Assembly: GCA_022836615.1 (NCBI GenBank) | Contig: MU405289.1 | Coordinates: 115,459 to 179,458, forward strand | DNA length: 64,000 bases | Reading direction: 5' to 3' | Origin: Annulohypoxylon bovei var. microspora | Lineage: Eukaryota > Ascomycota > Sordariomycetes > Xylariales > Hypoxylaceae | In this document: positions 24,012 to 36,402 of the stretch, piece by piece | How positions within the stretch are numbered: the first letter of the stretch is position 1 | How the letters are laid out: every line of letters starts with the position of its first letter | Notes under the pieces: model-generated | Database searches by the model: none | What the model saw: only the letters and a program-made list of their open reading frames with translations | What the model was told of the DNA's origin: nothing | Made by a program: the position numbers and the translations under genes

Positions 24012-24069
24012 GGTTTTGTCTTGTCGTTATTGTTGTTGCTGTTCTTTTCTCACCAAGGCTGAGGGTGGA

Positions 24070-24071
<2 letters not shown>

Positions 24072-24102
<31 letters not shown>
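24072..24102. repeat. 31-base poly-T tract
   Basis: An uninterrupted run of 31 T residues, 60 bp to the right of the 667-bp element. It could be a simple slippage repeat or the poly-A tail of a retroposed sequence on the minus strand. Confidence 0.9.
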
Positions 24103-26562
24103 CAAAATAGCTGTCTTAGTTACATGGGATATGAATAGCATACATTAGGTACGCATGCGATTGATGCTATTCGATCTCAGCCAACCTATCTGCATACGGT
24201 ACCTTGGTATCTGGGTAGTATCTAGGTAGGGGTAACAGCTCGTAATGTGCAGTGCGCATACCGCAAGGACGCACCCACACGAGTATTCCGTCGAGGGACG
24301 GCCAGTAGGTTTGCATCGTCGGCCGGCATGTGGATTGGGTTGCAGGCGCACAGCGAGTTCCTGTTCCCTGGGTCCAACTCGGACCTGTCGTTCGACCAGA
24401 ATACGCGAGTTGACTGGCTCGGCAGTGTGTGGTAGTGCTCACGCAGGCACGTTTAACGTTGTCTTACTAGTACTACGAGGTGCGTGGTAGTGGTTCGACG
24501 GGGGGGCTCCCTCCTGACCAATAGACGGCTGAGGAAGCTGATTCGTCCTGCATCCGCACATGCAGGTTCACGGTCCCCTAGGTAGGATAGGGTAGCTGCG
24601 TATGTATGTACTCCGTAGGGGAGGTTGGGTACCCACGATCTGGATGGGTGGCCTCAACCACCTGCGAGGCTGGCAAGGCTACAATTGCCCTGTGGCGCTT
24701 GGGGGCGGTTTTGCGACTACGTTTCAGCATTACTATGTATACGATTAATAAAACTTTCCATCACCAGCTCGTTTCATCTATTTCGCTGCTGGTCTAACTA
24801 GCGGTCGGGGACGCTTTGATATGTATTAGGCATATTCGGTATCTTTAGAACTGTCTAGAAGTGCCGAGGTCATCGGATGGGTAATTATATTGGTCTTATA
24901 CTTGCGCAAATGTAACGGATTATGTCGCGATGGAAATCGTCTTATAAATATACTCGGTGATTATTTGACGCATATTATATTCACAGTAATGGACCAAAAT
25001 ACCCCCTGGATTTGCCACTAACATTGAGCAGATGCTTAGAAATCAAAAGTCGATTATTCATCCACATGTAATTGTCACAACGTGCGTGCGCGATATTCAC
25101 CATAGCGGAAAACAGATTCTATCAGATAGGTAAATTCTCAGCTAATCAATGTCAATTGAGCCGCCTTCTATCGAGTTCGCATTGCGTAATCAATGTGTAT
25201 CCTCCCCAGACTTGCAGGTCGTCCTCCTCTCTATGCTCGCTGAGAGTTTCTAGTCTAAATAGTATTGTATAGCGCGTCTTCGTGACCGGACGAAGCGCGA
25301 GAAGCCATTTTTTCCCGTTGGCGTTGTAGGAGTGAACGATGAGGATGCGGTTGACCATCGGGCTGTGCCAGGCAGACCACGAAGGGCCGGCCGATCCTAC
25401 CAACTAGGGTAAATCCAGTTTACCTGTCCCTCCAACATGCCAAAATCTAGCTCAGCTAGTTACGGCTCCTGAGAAAGGAAATAGGTTAGAAATACATGAC
25501 CCGATTGCTGCCTGCGCGTCATTAGATTTGTCGTTGTTGTTACACCCGACCCGCAGGAATATGTGAAACCAGAACAGTGAGATAGGAGAAGAGAGATGAC
25601 CCCCAAAGAAAACGTTCCGGAAAGAAAAGAACTCGCAACTCGAGAGAGCAAGGAAATGGGCGTTGGTGACTTCAGTGCCGAGATCACATAATCCCCTCTA
25701 AAGAAATCAGCATTCGAACCACCCCTCCCTCCCTCCAAGATTAGATAATTCCTCCCAGAATAAAAAAAACGCCTGGTATATTTCCGACCGTCCCTGAAAT
25801 GCGTAGCCCTAGAACCAAGAAAATGTGAAGGAAAATAAAATGCTTCGAGCCGGCCTTTTTGGATCCAGTTAACCTCCGCGTCACTTAACGTTTCTCATGA
25901 AAAGGTGATTCGATCCGTTGCCGTGACGTTAGGGATAACATGAGTCGGAAACCACATTAACCTCATCTGTTTTATATATCCTCCTAATCCCAATGCAAGA
26001 AATCTGTTTCCCTCGCCGACGCTATGCTAAATCAATGAACAAGAGAGAAAATTGGAAAAAGCTGGGAACTGGTTGTAGGAAAGTTGCGTGGCGTCCAGCC
26101 CGTAAAAGTTCGAAAGAAAAAGAAGCCGTACTTGTCGATGATATTGCTAGTTAAGAAACATCAGATAAATGTTAACTGCCGAGGATGGAAATAGCCGGAG
26201 AACGGGTCCCGTCGCCGATTGACGGCGTTAAAGATGACATGTCATATCTCGTTCCGTCTCTGAGTCTTCGATAACTTGATGTGTGACATCATGGCATCCA
26301 TAGTAAATCCTTCGGCGCCAAATCGTATGACGGGGCGCCGAAGGACCCAATGGCTTCGTTATAGGGCGGGAGGAGCCGACGTTGACATTATGCGGTCGTG
26401 GCCTACGAACAGCAACGATAGCTGAGAGGGCCGGCGGGACGGCGACCACCTTTTCGGCTTAGGTCTGAAGGAGTACAGGTATGAGACCCAGTCCTCGAAT
26501 TCGAACATCAACAGCGGCGGAGAATGCCACGCACAGCAGCCCATTACCGAAGACAGCACTTT

Positions 26563-26814
26563 TCATCGACGGTGACGGTGGGAGCTATCTCGAGATTGAC
26601 CGCTATAGTAACCCGAATCTGAGTACGACTGGCCTCCGGCATACGAGCCGCCGTAGGTACTCGATTGGGCGTGTTTCTGGCAAGCGTATCCCACTAGTAT
26701 CGTACGGGTAGTGACACCGTGCCCTGACTGTCCGTATGCTGCACATCGATCGACTGCATGCTGGTAGTAGAGGCAATGGCAAGCGGAGTATCGCTCGATT
26801 AGTTGGTAGCACAT
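26563..26814 (-). CDS. Small conserved fungal Cys/His-patterned protein, function unknown
   Basis: A single-exon frame of 83 residues starting MCYQLIERYSACHCLYYQHA. I recognise the pattern as a small family of uncharacterised ascomycete proteins: Cys-x8-Cys-x-Cys-LYY-x-His, then DRCAAYGQSGHGV, RTILVGYAC and a final His. The spaced Cys and His residues (about positions 2, 12, 14, 18, 22, 29, 43 and 46) suggest metal binding, but this is inference. The C-terminal third (YGGSYAGGQSYSDSGYYSGQ then SSHRHRR) is Gly/Ser/Tyr-rich and likely disordered. No signal peptide or membrane segment is visible. The frame stays open upstream to 26886 (start MLSPTFVPK), but the MCYQ start matches the family. It is the only gene seen between 19.6 and 37.4 kb. 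Confidence 0.72.
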   Translation of the reverse strand: MCYQLIERYSACHCLYYQHAVDRCAAYGQSGHGVTTRTILVGYACQKHAQSSTYGGSYAGGQSYSDSGYYSGQSRDSSHRHRR

Positions 26815-27530
26815 TGTGAAGGTTTGAGGACTCGAGATGGTAAGGATGTAAGTCAATGGCTTCGGGACGAAGGTAGGGGAGAGCAATTGTATGTCTAGGT
26901 TGGGAAGGTATGCGCGGGTTCGTATGGGTAGGTGGTCTCGTGTGTGTTGGTTCGTGATTCAGTATCAAGGGTTCAAGTGTTCAAGGGTCCAAGGGTATGA
27001 GTGCTTAAGACGTGAAGACGATGAAGCAATGGAAGAAGGCAAGACGGATTGGGAAGCAGTGGCAAAACGAAATTTTATAAAATAAGAGGCCGACCTAGAG
27101 ACACGAAAGGAAAGGACCGGAAAGTGAATGTGTTCAGGTGACTGATGAGTCGACAGGAGTCCTGCTGCGACTCAGGGCGAGAAGAGGCATCGTAGCCTTA
27201 TAGGGCTTGCAGCCTGGCCAGGTTGCGCGTGCCTCTGATTGAGGGACAAGGAAGGGACAGGGAAAGGCACCAAGTGACGACAGAAGCTTACTCGAATACC
27301 GGCTTGACTAAGTCCGTATCTTGCATGTAACTTACATGCAGGTCAACGGGACGTACATACATAGTAGACAGAAAAGAAAGAGATCCATGAATGGGTACAT
27401 AGGAAAAGGCGGCGCAGGGGGGTGGAGGGGAGTGGAAGGGGGGGCGGCAGCTGCCTTGCCATGATGAGTAAATGCGCAGCCAGCATGTTTACCTAGGTAG
27501 GTAGGTTTACGGGATGTAGTTTATGAGAGA

Positions 27531-27582
27531 GGGCGTGGGCGTGGGCGTGGGCGTGGACGTGGGAGAGGGCGAGGGCGAGGGC
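27531..27582. repeat. GGGCGT/GGGCGA minisatellite
   Basis: Purine-rich tandem hexamers, first GGGCGT units and then GGGCGA units, with two variant units between. Non-coding. Confidence 0.8.
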
Positions 27583-30500
27583 ATATTGGAATAGGAAATA
27601 AGAAATAAGAATAGGTAGATACCTAAGGTCCAAGGTAGAAAGAGGTATAGGTATGGCGGAAGAGACCCGCCGGCCACACTAGCGTAGGCGGGCGATGGGG
27701 AGTACATGGTCTGCATCATCTACCTCTCTTCGTTTTTCAGGCAGTCAGGTGAAGAAGTGACGGAAAGTGGAGATAGTTTGACTGCATTCTGCTAGTGTCT
27801 AAGCCGGGGGTGTATCGGATTGGTAACAGAAGAAGTAATGGTAGTATGGTAATAGAATGTAGTGGTAAGTAGTATGTAGTATGGTAGTATACACGATGGA
27901 TGTATGTATGTAGGTATGTATGTAGTTGGAATTCTGCAGTCATGGTTGTAGTTACGGGATGGTGGGTGGTTTGTTTGTTTCTGTGCTACAAACAAAAGAA
28001 AAAAAAAGGATGCAGGAAAATAGATCGAATTATTTTTTTCCCCTTCGTCATTCGGATTCGGATCAAATTATCGACCACTTCTCTTCTCGATTGGAAATGG
28101 GAATTCGCGACCTCATAGGTTCCCTGCAGGGCTGATCCATCCCACACAGGTACTCTCGTACTCTGTACCCTACCCTAGCTGCAGATTGCTACTAGGCAAG
28201 GATGGATGCTAGGTACCCCCAAGACCCTCGTACTGTCGCAGTGAAGCTGACAGGCCATGTATCCGAGAGTACCTGACGGAACTTATGTTTCTATACATAC
28301 CTTCAGGAAAAGGCAGTGTTGCTACACAGAAGTTGCAAAATTGCAGTATACTACTCTAATTATATTAGAACCTGACACTCGGTGATGTTTTTTTTTTCTT
28401 ATAATGTACGGCATGTGAACCCTTAAATTTGCGAAGGCATGTATCCCTCATTGCGACCTGTTTAGAAAGATGCTTAGCGTACCTAGGAAGTGATAGAAAC
28501 CCCTACCGTCCAACTAACAAACCGGCACTCATACTACTGCGCCTTTTCACAGCAGCCGGCAATCACGGATTCAAAGATGGGACCGGATTGCTCATAACCT
28601 AGGTAGTGACGAATACTTCAAGATGTTTCATAAAATTTGGGGTCGATCCCGGGGCTTCCTGTGTGCTTGTGTGCGCTGTTAACAGTTAATGGCTAATGCT
28701 TACATGGGTATTGTAGGTTAGGTAGAAACAATACCTGCCAGCCCGTAATGATTATTTTCTTATTTCATGCTTACGACTGTTTAGCGTTTAGAATAGATGT
28801 TTTGTTAGGTATGACATTTCTATACTTGTTATAAAATAATGTATTAAGGGTTAAGTATTAATAAACTAGGCATATTAAGAAGGAATAACTATTGTTGAAA
28901 TACTTGATAGTTACGTTATGTTAAAGTCCTTAAAGTTAAAATTTAAGTTAAGCTTCTATTTTAAGGTATGTCTATCTATGTTAGCTCTGAACTTTCGCGG
29001 ACCGGACCTCGAATTGTGTGTTAATAAATGTTAAATGGGTTCTAGATCAATAGACTACATAAACATCGAATCATTAAACGAAAATCTATTTGATATTCAA
29101 AACTAAGCCGGACTTCAACTCGAAATCGCGAAAACTCGCCACCCGACGTTGCCCGGGAGCATCGGCGCAAATAATGATGTGTGGTCCGGCTTTGATGGAA
29201 CGGCGAACTATAGTTTAGTCATTTTCAATGTCATGATTTGAAAACAAGGCATGACCTCATCTACCGTTGCATCGTCGACGACGCCATTATCCTTTCGGGT
29301 GGCTTGGACCGGCTTTAGGATCGAACTTACATGGTGGCATGGAACAGGCGAGCGGACTTAATTCTCGCCGCATGGTGTTAACAACCGGCCCGGGTGGCCC
29401 CTCCGCCCTCAGCTCTCTCTTCTGCCGACTCACTCAACCTTGGGGTGGTCAGCAATCGTCGGGACCTACAATGTAGTATTTCATCATTGTTATTACTTTA
29501 TTACCACTTTCTAACATATAACTAGCATCCAAAGTAAAGTGCTTAGAAGGAGTTCATTAAACATACTTAGCATACTTAGCCCCAATCTGCTGGACAAGTA
29601 TGATGGCCGAACGTATGATATTGAAAGACCAAATAACTTCCGCTAGACGGGTCTGGACGGACAGGACGGGCTGGACGGGTTGTACCTATCAAGCGCGCTA
29701 TTGTAGGACCATGGGAGAGAAGGTCGTACCTTGCATATGCTAATTCCCTATTAGAATCGATGTCTTTTATTCTATTCGTCTTTAGGAGCGTATGCAGCGT
29801 AACCGAGTGGATAGTCCGGGGCTGCACGCGACCAGTCTCATCTCAATTAGGCACCCCAAGGCATGTATGTGTGACGATTGGCTATCGTACGGATGTGCGT
29901 TTCTGCTAATTCATTTCATGTGTGGCTTGTGAGGTACGGTACGGAGAGTGTACGAACTTGTACATTCCATTCACCTGCATATAAGTCATATGTATACATT
30001 TAGAATAACTAACTACACGTTTAGCAATCGGAACCAAATGCGGAATTGCAGTTCACATCACCACCTTCCCATAGTAGGCAATCTGGCAATCTTAACCAGT
30101 ACCTACATAATACTACTACTACCGTATTCATCGTGGGTGAGGTCGCCAGGATGATGACGGAATTACCCTACCCGGAGCCCTGGAGGCGGCGCTCTGGTCC
30201 TGACAGATACCCGTCGCTTGACACACCCATGCAAGCCGGTCAGATTGAAGCACACGGTATGTAACATCTCGTAGATAGACTATGAATTTAAGTTATACCC
30301 GCTAAGGTTGTGTTGTCATAAACGTCAGAACAATAAGGACAAATCTGGCATAGGCGCGCAGCAGCACAGCATCGCATCGTAGATACATAAGTAATAGTAC
30401 AAAACTCCATATATTCTCTGAAGGTACAAATAGTTACAATTGACACAACAAGTATAATTGACACAAAATAAGCCTTGTGAATCATTCTAATTCATTCTGA

Positions 30501-31156
30501 TGGATACCTAAGCATTCGAAATGTGAGTAATGTCTATTCTATAGCGACAAACTATTTCGTCCTAAAGTTCTGTTGGATAGAAATTGCATCAATATGCTGT
30601 TAAAAGGGGCGCAGCGGTTGAACTGCATAGAACTCGACGAGAATTCGTAAGACCACCCAATAGGACTTAGTCAACTGGAACTCATCCTAAGGCTCTAGGC
30701 TTTCAATGTTCGTTCTTTTATTCTCCTGCAGACTAGGAGATACCTGCATCAAAAATGCATGCTGCAGATCTCCCTATAGAGGTAACTAGCCCTACCTGCC
30801 CTACAGCTATTAATTATCCCCTGAACTGAAACGGAGGGAACATGTCAGCGACTCCCGAATCTCGATACTTCCCGAGGGTCCTGATCGACGTGGCTGCAAC
30901 CTTTCCACTGTCCTGGGTCAACAGGGAACCTGCCAGGGCCTTTCTACTACCTACATGTACGCTAACTACAAGGCCTACCTGATAGGTAGTCTTAGGTACA
31001 CACCTAGGACCGTTAGGACTAAGATGAATTCTAGGCCTAGGTAGTCTAGTCGGTGTAAGTTATTCCTAGGTGTGGAAGGGCACTAACTCATAGCTCTCCC
31101 TCACCGAGCTTGGTGAACCTACATAGCACATAGTAAACATAAACACTACTACTAGT

Positions 31157-31195
<39 letters not shown>
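31157..31195. repeat. CTA trinucleotide microsatellite, 13 copies
   Basis: Thirteen perfect tandem copies of CTA, flanked by ACTAGT words on both sides. Intergenic. Confidence 0.92.
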
Positions 31196-34100
31196 GTTAC
31201 TATTAATGTACCTAAAATATTAGTCTCGAGCTTGGCACAAACAATCCTTGAAGCAATTCCCAAGCGGCGCAAGGCATTCGTTACGGACAATACGGGCAGT
31301 ACGGGTTAAGGGTTAAGGTGAGTGTTACGAGCCCGTCGGCGTGACTGTGTGACTCTTAATTGCTTCTATTGTTAACTGTTGAACTGTTAATTCTCCATTG
31401 ATCCGCATTGATCTCCCGTGCCCGTAGGAGGATCTGCAAACAACGCACAACACGTTCCGCTCGTGTGCGGCTAGCGTAATGAGATAGATCTCAATGGGGT
31501 ACCCTTCCCTTCCAAGGGGCTTGCTAAAAAAACCGATTTGTCTCAGATCGTCATCAACCATCTCGTCGAGTGTCGATTATCAAGTCGCCTATCTTAATCC
31601 TTCGAGGTCAAGGCCGATTGAAACTTGTCAGCCTGTTCCTGAGCAGTCAGCCTTGCCGATGGGTGTCTGTCTTCTTCTTCTCCCGAGTCTGCAGCAGTAG
31701 CGCAAGCCTTAGGCGTCGGAGTCATAGGTGAGGCACGGCGGTACGTCCCACGATTTTGTGGGGGATTCCCTCGCTCTCGTTTCGCATGTCGCCCAATCGC
31801 CTCTTCTCCGTGTCTTGTTTATCCTTTCGTTTCTTTTTTCCTTTTTCCCCTCGTCTTCCCGGGTTTTCTTACATCTATCTGCATCTACATCTGCACCTGC
31901 ACCCATGTCCGCTGGTCCGTAACAGAAATCACTTACCTACGGTACCCAGGTTTGGTATCGTGGTGAGTCTTCCCTCGTCTCTCTCTGCAAGTGTGCAAGT
32001 GTGGCATCGCCTGACTCTAACGTTCGTGGCTGCGCCCCAGAAGTGGCTGTCTGATAGGCTAGGAACGGCGCCCGATTACAATTAGCGGATCTCTCTCGAC
32101 GACCTGAGGAATCAAGTGATGAAATGCTAACCAGGATGAGACTGACGCCCTTGCGGAAAGTTCCCCATTTACAACAACATGCTGCTTCGGACCAAGATAA
32201 ACCCAGCAAATCCTCCATCATCGCTCCACCGGTTCAACGGCATCGCCGGCGGAGTCATTAACAAATATCAGATTACCTATCTACTGACACGGCAGTCTCG
32301 GGAGCTTTACCTAACCCTTCGAAAACAACCAAGAAACCCCCAATATTCAGGCAGCAATAGGTAGGTATGCATAACCGGCATTTATCGTCAATGATCACTT
32401 AGAAATCTGAGGTCGGTACTATGTAATCAATCTCTCTATCTACATCATAGCTTACATATCCCGGGTACATTACGTACGCCTCTTTCAACATCACATCACA
32501 CGTGTATTGTGCGGGAATCTGATGTCCCATCTCCGACTGCAAGGGAGAGAGTTCTGGCTTCCGACGGGGACATGATAGACATAATGGGTATGATACATAT
32601 CGCTCTTCTCATTAGGTAGGTATTGCGGCCGAGAATAACAGCGGGTTCTTCCCTCAGGTCGACTCTTCGTTGCGAGGCTATCAGCACGAGAGCCATCTAG
32701 GAACTGTTTAAGAGTTGCTTTAACCGTATCTTCGAGGAATATACCCGCATCTGGTTAGGGTAGCTATTCCTACGGGCTCCATCGCGGGGCTCTGCCTGTC
32801 CACTACGGGATTCCAAATCGCGTCAGCCTCAGCGGCTTCAACCATTCAACCATTCAACTAGGTAGTCAACTACCTAGTCGACCTGTGCTATACTGAATCG
32901 ATCAAATTGTCAATTCATCATATCGTCATGTCAGATGCTATATACCTAGGGAAGCTATAATGATAAACATGTGTTCCGGAAGTTAGCGATGATGGCGTCC
33001 GGGGTAGAATCGCCAGCGCCACAACTCTCCCATGCTCCTCTCACCGTAATCTTACTTACACCTTACCTTACCAGGTAGCTAGTGGTTGACGCTGTCCCGT
33101 CGTAGAAATTCGATGAGGCTCACCGTTCTTTTTCAGGGATTTATCAGCTGGGCTAGGGCTTGATGATTTACTAACTTACTAACTCCACCGCATCGGATCG
33201 AAAATTCTTGGGTCTTACATCCCAAGTTTGTAATCGCCTGGTCTCGATCATCATATTCGACCCTGTATTATGTAGTCCTACGGCTATCTAGTGATGGGCG
33301 GCCTTAGAAATAGTAGCCGCAAGGTGGGATAGATCGATATCGAGCCAATGTCATCTGTGTTTCTTCATGGCTAGCACCTATTACATGCCTTGTTTCATCT
33401 GAAAAAGAGTCATCTTCGACCAGAACGGTTAATGGGGGCATTAGCGCTCTGGATCTCATCAGCCAAGAGGTAAGCGCTTGCATTTCACGATGTCATCTTA
33501 CCTATTCCAAGTTTCTGAAAAGCCGAAACCCGCCAACTGCGAGCAACTTCTACAAACAGCAAATGCTACACAGCACAATGGACAATGGTCATTTATTCTA
33601 AGTATAGAGATGAATCCAGATGCGATCAGTGTGTCTTCCACAGATGTGACTCAACGCAAACTTCATATCGAATCGGATGTCCTCCCTCTATATGCCACCT
33701 CCGTGCTACCAACCACAGCTCTCCGAGACTCGAATCGTCGCTTGCCACCTCCGTTATAGGTAGCAATTCCCTTCACAATCAACTTTCTTAGGGGGCGCGG
33801 TTGGTTTACGTGAATTTAGGTGTCTCTCATGCGTACGACAATGGTCGAAAGGTAACAAGTAGAAAGGAAGCCTACGATCGCAGCACGACGCGATTCTACG
33901 AATAACACTCACGACGCTATGCGCGGCAGATCCATACGGCGTATAAAGGTGAGCCGGTCTTCGTTCCACGACACCGAACGCTAGCCACAGACCGAGTAGA
34001 AGAATCAGCCTCGCCCAGTACCGAGGCGAGGCGAGGGGACTCCCCCCCCGAGCCTCAACCGTCGATCAGGCGCGGCTCTCGCGTCTAGCCCGCCGCGACC

Positions 34101-34639
34101 CCAGTGCCAGTGGCAAAGCGGACACGGGAGCGCAGAGCCATTAGTGCCTTCTCGGGCGAGCGTAGCCCGCGGATCTGGTCCTCTCGGTGTGCCGCATAAA
34201 CACCGAATTCGCTACACACACATGCCCTACCAGACCCAGACACAAGTTTATATTTCCCTGTGCTCCCCCATCTCGCAGGCCTGGGTTGGGTCCAGTGACA
34301 CAATCCGCATTGCCAGCCATTGCCATTGCCGCCAGCCCTAGCCAGCCCTATGTATGCGGCACGGCGGGTTGACGTGCTGGTGCAACCCTCGCCCTCGTAG
34401 GCTAGAAAGTTGCATACATACCTACATGCAGGGTCGGTATCCCACTCAACCCACCAAACCTGCCATTGGTAGACAAGGTGGTATACATACATACCTATCT
34501 ACCTACCTACCTATATGCGCCGAGAAATCAGGGAAAAAGGGAGAGAAAAAAGTGATAAGCCACGCCGAGTGGCGGATTTAACGGCGAAGGTAACATCAAA
34601 AGGGGCAGGTTATCCACGGTGATAAAGAAAAAAACGAAG

Positions 34640-34705
34640 GCCGATCCCGAATTGAACCACCCACGATGTCCGACTGCGGCAAAGCACCAGACCACCTCTG
34701 CCGAA
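34640..34705 (-). pseudogene. tRNA-like relic with downstream oligo-T
   Basis: On the minus strand a GTGGTCTGGTGC A-box-like word is followed by a B-box-like GGTTCAATTCG and then, about 15 bases on, a run of six or seven T residues (plus 34626-34634 region) like a Pol III terminator. A GCA triplet lies in the anticodon region. The T-stem and acceptor stem do not pair, so it is degenerate or a SINE-type remnant. Confidence 0.3.
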
Positions 34706-36370
34706 GTGGAACAATGACGACCGAGCGGTTTCTGCTTGCCTACCTGCCTGCCTACCTACGTAACCCAATTACCTACCTAAATACACAGCCTATATCCGCG
34801 ACACACCGCGAGTTGCCCTGTAGGAGAGGCAGTCGGTCACCACGTACGCTCGCCTATTAGGGGTCGACGGCGCTGTCATGAGCCCCTCCTATCACCCATT
34901 CCGCGGTGCGGATTGAGAAGAGCGGCGGTACGTGCCGCTCACGCGCGTAACGCAGGTCAACGCCATTCAACGCGGACTTTAGAACTACGCGAACGCATAT
35001 AGTAGGTAGTAAACGGCACGCGCTCCCTAGAACGACATACCAAGAGATCGCCTCTCCGCATAGCACTGCTTGCGAATGGCATACCGCCAGATACAACTAG
35101 ATACAATCAGATACACCTAGATACATCCTCGCAAATCCGTCCACGTCTTCAGCTTGTCTGCCTGTCCATTTATCCAGCGGAGGAGTCGTATTCATCTATC
35201 CAGAGGCGAAATCGAGATATTAGCAAGACGGCCACCCCTTTCCTTTTCTTTCGTTTCGTTTCCCCACCACGCCAAAGCAAAGCAGACCCGAGCCTCAAGT
35301 ACCGGAAATTCGGGTTCCAGTCAGTCGGTGTGAGTGGGGTGCAGCGCAGGCCGTCAAGTGCGCACGTCGCTATCACCTACCTATACTAGTAAGCCAGTAG
35401 GCCGGCGAGCCAGTAGACATCTCCGGTCTTATTCATACCAAGCAGAGCAACCGGCAAAGAGCCGAATGCAAAGCACCGAAAGCAACGTCCTCTACGACCT
35501 ATAACCGCTATAAAAGGAGTAAGTAGTCAAACAGCTCCGGCGCAATGTACAGGAGGGGAGGCAAACCAAACCAAACCAACATGAACCGACAACTAAGAGC
35601 CAGTAAGTAGGTATGCAATAAGTAAGTACAGAGCTGAAAACCCCATCCCGCCGGTCGTAGCGATCGAGATAAGATCTGCTTACACCCAGGACGGCGGCTC
35701 ATATGTGCCTATCTAGGAACGTAGCATCAGCTAGCCAGATTCCAAGTTTCCGGGCACAGCGAGAGCGAGAACGAGTGCCGAGGCGCATCTGACCTAGGTG
35801 TGACTATGCAAACATAGAACTAGCTACCCGTAACTAAACGTATACGCATACTATAATTGATGTGCATGAACGGCGACACGCGAGCACAGCCGTTCTCTAC
35901 CTATCTACCTACCATCTCAAATGCCTCCTCCCTACGCCCCCTCTTCGCAAACCCCAAAACCCCACCAAAAAAGAAAAAAAAGCACATGTGAAAAGTGGCC
36001 TCGGCCAGTACCCTCGCATGCAATGCAGGCTCGACGGGAGTCGCCAGCTTATCCGGCTGCGGCGCGCGGGTACAGTACATAACCATAGGGCTTGTGCAAC
36101 TTGAGCAATCAGTTTTCCCGCCTCGACGTGTCATATTATCTTTTTTTTCCTGTACGATTTTACGTGCCTTACACGCACATACTTACTTGCATCATACATA
36201 CATACATACATGCGTACATATCTAGCCTTTTCCCCCGAAAGCAAGACGTCGCGCGGTCAGCGACGAGACGGCGGGCGGCGGAGTACGATGGAGTGAGACG
36301 CTGGAGCTGTCGTCGATAGGCTTTCTCCCCCTTTATCCTTTGCTTTTCCTTACTCTAATGACTGCTTGCT

Positions 36371-36402
36371 ACCACCACCACCGCTGCTGCTGCTGCTGCT
36401 GC
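36371..36402. repeat. ACC then GCT trinucleotide repeats
   Basis: Four ACC units run directly into about seven GCT units. No open frame uses it as a coding homopolymer convincingly. Confidence 0.8.

Larger units (their letters stand above)
19584..26562. other. Gene-poor region, 7 kb
   Basis: No gene could be supported on either strand; open frames are short, overlapping and low complexity. Contents: the divergent promoter side of the F-box gene, an AT-rich block (about 19980-20330), CCCATC and ACCTCC microsatellites (21233-21256, 21698-21732), a tRNA-like relic (about 23163-23260), a 667-bp TIR element (23345-24011), a 31-base poly-T run (24072-24102) and many AGGTAGGTACCT words. The part left of 26560 probably includes the 3' UTR of the small minus-strand gene. 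Confidence 0.5.

Noticed and set aside
25152..25403. 83-codon minus-strand frame with a protein-like look
   Set aside because: Ends are not supported by splice sites or a start context, and I recognise no family; not enough to call a gene.
34085..34492. 135-codon minus-strand frame
   Set aside because: Cys/Gly/Arg-rich translation of a GC-rich patch, without motifs or conserved structure.
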